This document shows, piece by piece, positions 14,178 to 17,655 of a stretch of 17,655 nucleotides of DNA. The position numbers and the translations under genes were made by a program. A model generated the notes under the pieces. It did not search any database and had not been told where the DNA came from. It saw only the letters and a list, made by a program, of their open reading frames with translations. Every line of letters begins with the position of its first letter. The stretch's first letter is position 1. The DNA is from Flavobacteriales bacterium (GTDB taxonomy: Bacteria; Bacteroidota; Bacteroidia; Flavobacteriales; UA16): contig JABISU010000220.1 in the NCBI GenBank assembly GCA_018700255.1, positions 1 to 17,655 on the forward strand, given 5' to 3'.

Positions 14178-17045
14178 CTAATTAAAGGGCTTGAATCTTA
14201 AAATACCCCAGGCAATAGCTGTCATAATCCAAAGCACTAGCACGTTGTAAAACGGTGTCTTCATGTCTTGCCCTAAAAACCTTTTAGACGCTGAATAATA
14301 TGGTGCATTCCACCCTGAAACATCTCGTGTGTGATGATGAATCGGTGAAGCGGTAGGGCTTAACCCTTGCTCTAGATCTAAAATCCTAACAGACCTATCT
14401 TCCTGTAAGACCCATTCGGCAATTTCATTGTTATAATTATCATTTTTTAATTCTCGGAGAACACCTTTGTCAATAAGCTTTGCCTTAACTCCATCTTTAT
14501 CTTTAAAAGCCTTGTGGTAAGCAATATTATACGCAGCTTTCCATTCACTCTCATTCTCAGGTCCTTCTTTTGGCACGTCAATAGACCAAGCCCTTAATTC
14601 TATGCCAGCCCTCTCCCACTCACGTTCAGCCCATGATTCATTTCTGGAAGAATTGCATATTTCTTCTAACCAAAAATCTCTCCTCCATGCTGCATGTTTA
14701 ATTACATCATCAAATTCTACAAAGTGTTTTTCATATTCGTTCTCTCGGTACGCATGTACAGAAAGAGCTTCAAAAGCCCATCTTGAGACCATTAAGTCCC
14801 CTAGTAATGGTACGTGTGTCTCATGCGTGAACCAATGATTAAACCTATCGAATCGGACGATTGCTCCACCGAAAATGATTTGAGGAATAACGAGAAGAGG
14901 TATTATCATGTAAATCACTTTGGCAGACTTAAATGCAGTAGAAATGTTTAATCCGATAAGGTTCCCAAACATAGATACGCTAAACAACACGAGCACATGT
15001 ATCCAAAACATACCAGGGATTTCTAATATAAGATGTGATATTGCAACAAAACCTATTGTTTGGACAAATGAAGCAATAAAGCTAACCGCAATTTTTGCTT
15101 CTAAATACCTACCCCATTTTAAAAATAAAAATCTTTCACGTCTAAGAATTGCCTTGTCACGATGTATTTCCTCAGCACTAACACTTAGTCCAAGGAAAAA
15201 AGAAATTATTACTGAAATAAATAAGAACTGAGGAATGTTTTCACTTGTCCTATATATATAACTACCTCCCTCGGGAGTATATCTCATAAACAGTGATAAC
15301 AGTGCAGCTAGCATAGGTGCTTCGAGTAAGTTTATTAATAAATACTGCCTATTTGTGAGTTTAGAAAAAAGATCCCTAGAGAAAAAACTTAAGAATTGTG
15401 AAACCCCTGATGGAGAAGAATTTATAGCGCCAAGCTCACGAAAATTTAAATCTTTATCGTCTCGTCCGTCAGTGCTCTTGGTTTCTTCAATATAAAACCC
15501 ATTCCATTCCTCGGGACTAATTTTTCTATTGTTGGAAATATTCCCATACTCATCAATTTCTCGAGTTTCTATTGTCTCAAAAATTTGTTCAGGATTGATA
15601 TTACCACATTGCAGACAACTTGATTGATTTGGATCTACTTGATTCGTAATTCTTTTAAAATACGGGATAATGCTTGTAGGGTCACCATAGTAAATTGGAT
15701 ATCCACCTAGATCTAACATTAAAAATTTGTCAAAAAGCTTGAATATCTCAGATGAAGGCTGGTGTATTACGGCAAAAACTAATTTCCCTCTATGGGAAAG
15801 CTCTTTAAGTAAGTCCATAATCTGAATGCTATCATAACTCGATAATCCAGAAGTGGGTTCATCAACAAATAAAACGAGAGGTTCTCTTATTAATTCTAAG
15901 GCGATATTAAGTCTCTTTCTTTGGCCTCCAGATATAGTCTTATCTAAGATTGATCCTACCCGTAAGTCCTTGATTTCCCATAATCCTAAACTCTGTAAAG
16001 TCTCATCTACCTTAATATCAATCTCCGTATTAGAGAGTTCCCCGAAAGTCAGTTTTGCACTATAAAGTAAATTATTTCTTACACTAAGTTCTGACATAAG
16101 GGCGTCCTCCTGAGCTATATGGCCAATTATTCCATTTACTTTAGTTGCCTCTTCGTGAATATCTACACCATTCAGTAACACATTACCGAATAAAGGTTTT
16201 ATAGTCCCGTTTAAGATATTTAATAGAGTTGACTTCCCGCTCCCACTACCTCCCATAATACCAACAAGGGTGCCTTCTCGTTCTTTCAAGTATAATTCAT
16301 GAATAGCTTGCTCTTTAGGGTACTTGAAGTAATGACTAATCCCTTTTGCATCGAAATCTATCTTAGGAACTTCAGGGCTGTCTAAAAACTGTCTTATTAA
16401 ATCACTGAAGAATACCCTAGACTTGTTTTCAATTTTGATTACAGACCCAGGAACCATAATAGATATACTCCTGTCTGTAACAGGTTGGTTATTCAGGTAG
16501 ACAGCTTCATTACCAAAATGCTTCACTAAAAAAAGTGAGTTATTTGAAAGTCTATACCCCCCGAACTCCCCATAAATAAATGCACCCTCAGCTGAACCAA
16601 TAGTAGCAGAACTAGCGTTTACAAGTGCTTGAATACCTAAAACATCGGTATTGTGGAGTAAAAAAGAGGATGCTACAGCTTCTAAAAACCCCTTTGAGTT
16701 AGAGTGAGCATCAGTTGAATTAACAAATTCTAGCAGCCTTAAGTAAACTACTGATTTGTCTCTTTGAGGTAATTCCTTATTTATTCTAGAACACGTTCTT
16801 AAGAGTTTTGTTGATAGTTTAGATAACCTCTTTGCTTCAGTTACTTCCCCGCTATTTTTCTTTAATCTAAAAGTATCTAAATGAGTGTCATAATTAGCTA
16901 AGTACCTGTCGACTACAGATTTAGACAATCGACCTGACAGATATTTATTTGCAGCTTGTCTACCCGCAAGCTCTTCCTTCTCTGTGCGTCCAGAAGCGAA
17001 AAGAGCGAATAGCTGTGTTAGAGCATCTAAAATACCAGTAGTCAT
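14178..17045 (-). CDS. ABCG-like ABC transporter with N-terminal helical and FHA-like domains
   Basis: The protein has 955 residues and fuses ATPase and permease. Residues 1-130 are helical and may be TerB-like (inference). Residues 138-215 look like an FHA beta-sandwich (VYLNNQPV, PGSVIKIEN), but the usual GR..S..H phosphothreonine-binding residues are not conserved (Gly150-Ser151 instead of GR). The ATPase is intact: Walker A GGSGSGKS (265-272), Q-loop Gln312, signature ISGGQ (371-375), Walker B VLFVDE (391-396), H-loop His428. A linker carries CLQC (477-480). Membrane helices lie near 567-585, 606-624, 652-673, 681-700 and 710-729. A large soluble insert of about 200 residues follows, then a last helix at 933-948. 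Domain order is that of ABCG half-transporters. Substrate unknown. It is convergent with siaC; a beta-helix protein gene lies 59 bp upstream on the same strand. Confidence 0.88.
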   Translation of the reverse strand: MTTGILDALTQLFALFASGRTEKEELAGRQAANKYLSGRLSKSVVDRYLANYDTHLDTFRLKKNSGEVTEAKRLSKLSTKLLRTCSRINKELPQRDKSVVYLRLLEFVNSTDAHSNSKGFLEAVASSFLLHNTDVLGIQALVNASSATIGSAEGAFIYGEFGGYRLSNNSLFLVKHFGNEAVYLNNQPVTDRSISIMVPGSVIKIENKSRVFFSDLIRQFLDSPEVPKIDFDAKGISHYFKYPKEQAIHELYLKEREGTLVGIMGGSGSGKSTLLNILNGTIKPLFGNVLLNGVDIHEEATKVNGIIGHIAQEDALMSELSVRNNLLYSAKLTFGELSNTEIDIKVDETLQSLGLWEIKDLRVGSILDKTISGGQRKRLNIALELIREPLVLFVDEPTSGLSSYDSIQIMDLLKELSHRGKLVFAVIHQPSSEIFKLFDKFLMLDLGGYPIYYGDPTSIIPYFKRITNQVDPNQSSCLQCGNINPEQIFETIETREIDEYGNISNNRKISPEEWNGFYIEETKSTDGRDDKDLNFRELGAINSSPSGVSQFLSFFSRDLFSKLTNRQYLLINLLEAPMLAALLSLFMRYTPEGGSYIYRTSENIPQFLFISVIISFFLGLSVSAEEIHRDKAILRRERFLFLKWGRYLEAKIAVSFIASFVQTIGFVAISHLILEIPGMFWIHVLVLFSVSMFGNLIGLNISTAFKSAKVIYMIIPLLVIPQIIFGGAIVRFDRFNHWFTHETHVPLLGDLMVSRWAFEALSVHAYRENEYEKHFVEFDDVIKHAAWRRDFWLEEICNSSRNESWAEREWERAGIELRAWSIDVPKEGPENESEWKAAYNIAYHKAFKDKDGVKAKLIDKGVLRELKNDNYNNEIAEWVLQEDRSVRILDLEQGLSPTASPIHHHTRDVSGWNAPYYSASKRFLGQDMKTPFYNVLVLWIMTAIAWGILRFKPFN

Positions 17046-17104
17046 TAATCTTTAATTTGAATAATATTTATCTATCATACGAGAGTTAGTTAAAGAAGTT
17101 TCCA

Positions 17105-17655
17105 TTATTGCCTTTCAAAACAACCTCTATCTGGACTGAAAGTTGACCTTGGTTGTCCATCTAAATCTTTCGACACATCTGACGCATCAAAAGGAGGTGT
17201 TGATGAAACTCCTTGCCAAACAGTACTATTCCCATTTAAATGGAAGTTTCTATCAAAAGTAGATACAAAATCGGGGGCAATATCGGTAGTGCAATTAATA
17301 TCTAGCAGGTTGTTCGGGAAGTCTTCATCTTGAACATCTAATCCACATGAAGTAAACAATGGGCTAGAATAAATACTTGGGTTGTATAAACTTGAGACTA
17401 GCTCATCAAAATCATTTGCTTCAGCATTGTTTCCCCAAATTAAACAATTTCTGAACTCCGTTCCTTCTTCAAAAGGTCTATGCTGTATAATATCCCCTGA
17501 ACTTTCATACCAGTCATTTATATATACTGAACTTCCTTGCCTAACAGAACCATCAACCCAGTAGTTTGCAAACGTACTCAAGTGCATCACAATTTTACCT
17601 CCCAACGTAAAAGCTCCACATGCTTCACCGCAATCTGCAATAAGGTTATTTACCC
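17105..17655 (-). CDS. Parallel beta-helix surface protein, C-terminal part (cut by window edge)
   Basis: The frame stays open to the right edge (reading NNLIADCGEACGAFTLGG before the internal TTG codon at 17605), so only the last 183 residues are visible. The repeated Asn/Gly-rich coils, such as VMHLSTFANYW and FRNCLIWGNNAEAN, are typical of right-handed parallel beta-helix proteins of Bacteroidota. The ending DLDGQPRSTFSPDRGCFERQ resembles the end of choice-of-anchor Q type proteins. No type IX secretion C-terminal domain follows, so export would depend on an N-terminal signal or lipobox outside the window. The role is unknown, possibly polysaccharide binding or adhesion. It is on the same strand as the ABC transporter, 59 bp upstream of it, and may share a transcript. 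Confidence 0.75.
   Translation of the reverse strand, partial: VNNLIADCGEACGAFTLGGKIVMHLSTFANYWVDGSVRQGSSVYINDWYESSGDIIQHRPFEEGTEFRNCLIWGNNAEANDFDELVSSLYNPSIYSSPLFTSCGLDVQDEDFPNNLLDINCTTDIAPDFVSTFDRNFHLNGNSTVWQGVSSTPPFDASDVSKDLDGQPRSTFSPDRGCFERQ

Noticed and set aside
14602..15231. Plus-strand open frames opposite the ABC transporter
   Set aside because: They lie antisense to a well-supported coding region with intact motifs, and their translations have no recognisable domain or coherent composition.
1..17655. CRISPR array, insertion sequence, phage or toxin-antitoxin module
   Set aside because: No spaced direct repeats, transposase, integrase, phage structural gene or small paired toxin-antitoxin frames were seen. 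The only tandem repeat is inside gyrA.

Overview
This 17.7 kb window looks like ordinary chromosomal backbone of a Bacteroidota bacterium, most likely of the Flavobacteriia type. The evidence is the clpC-gyrA-TPR gene order, a GWxTD-domain protein (a family found mainly in Bacteroidota), a ComEC made of membrane parts only, low GC, few Shine-Dalgarno sequences, and several matches to the Bacteroidota -7 promoter element TAnnTTTG. I see no insertion sequence, phage gene, integrase, CRISPR array or rRNA.

Left part (1-4910). The 5' end of clpC (minus strand, cut by the window edge) is divergent from gyrA. GyrA ends in an acidic tail encoded by eight 15-bp tandem repeats. A secreted or periplasmic TPR protein follows, then tRNA-Ser(UGA) with its own promoter and terminator.

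Middle part (4847-11510). An outer-membrane beta-barrel of the alginate-export type (minus strand) is divergent from a gene pair joined by a 4-bp overlap: a GWxTD-domain protein and a family 2 glycosyltransferase. The divergent spacer holds a perfect 16-bp palindrome at about -42 of the predicted barrel promoter. Next come comEC, a small tail-overlapping unknown protein, and an HMG-CoA-lyase-like enzyme (leucine/HMG-CoA catabolism).

Right part (11641-17655). A methyltransferase and a ZIP metal transporter form a minus-strand operon with abutting reading frames. Divergent from it is a two-gene siaB-siaC cassette, a partner-switch kinase and its phosphoprotein, without the SiaA phosphatase or SiaD cyclase found in Pseudomonas. 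Convergent with siaC, 15 bp away, is a 955-residue ABCG-like transporter with an N-terminal helical region and a degenerate FHA-like domain. The 3' part of a surface parallel beta-helix protein lies upstream of the transporter on the same strand. The most speculative but interesting idea is a link between the SiaB/SiaC threonine-phosphorylation module and the neighbouring FHA-bearing transporter.
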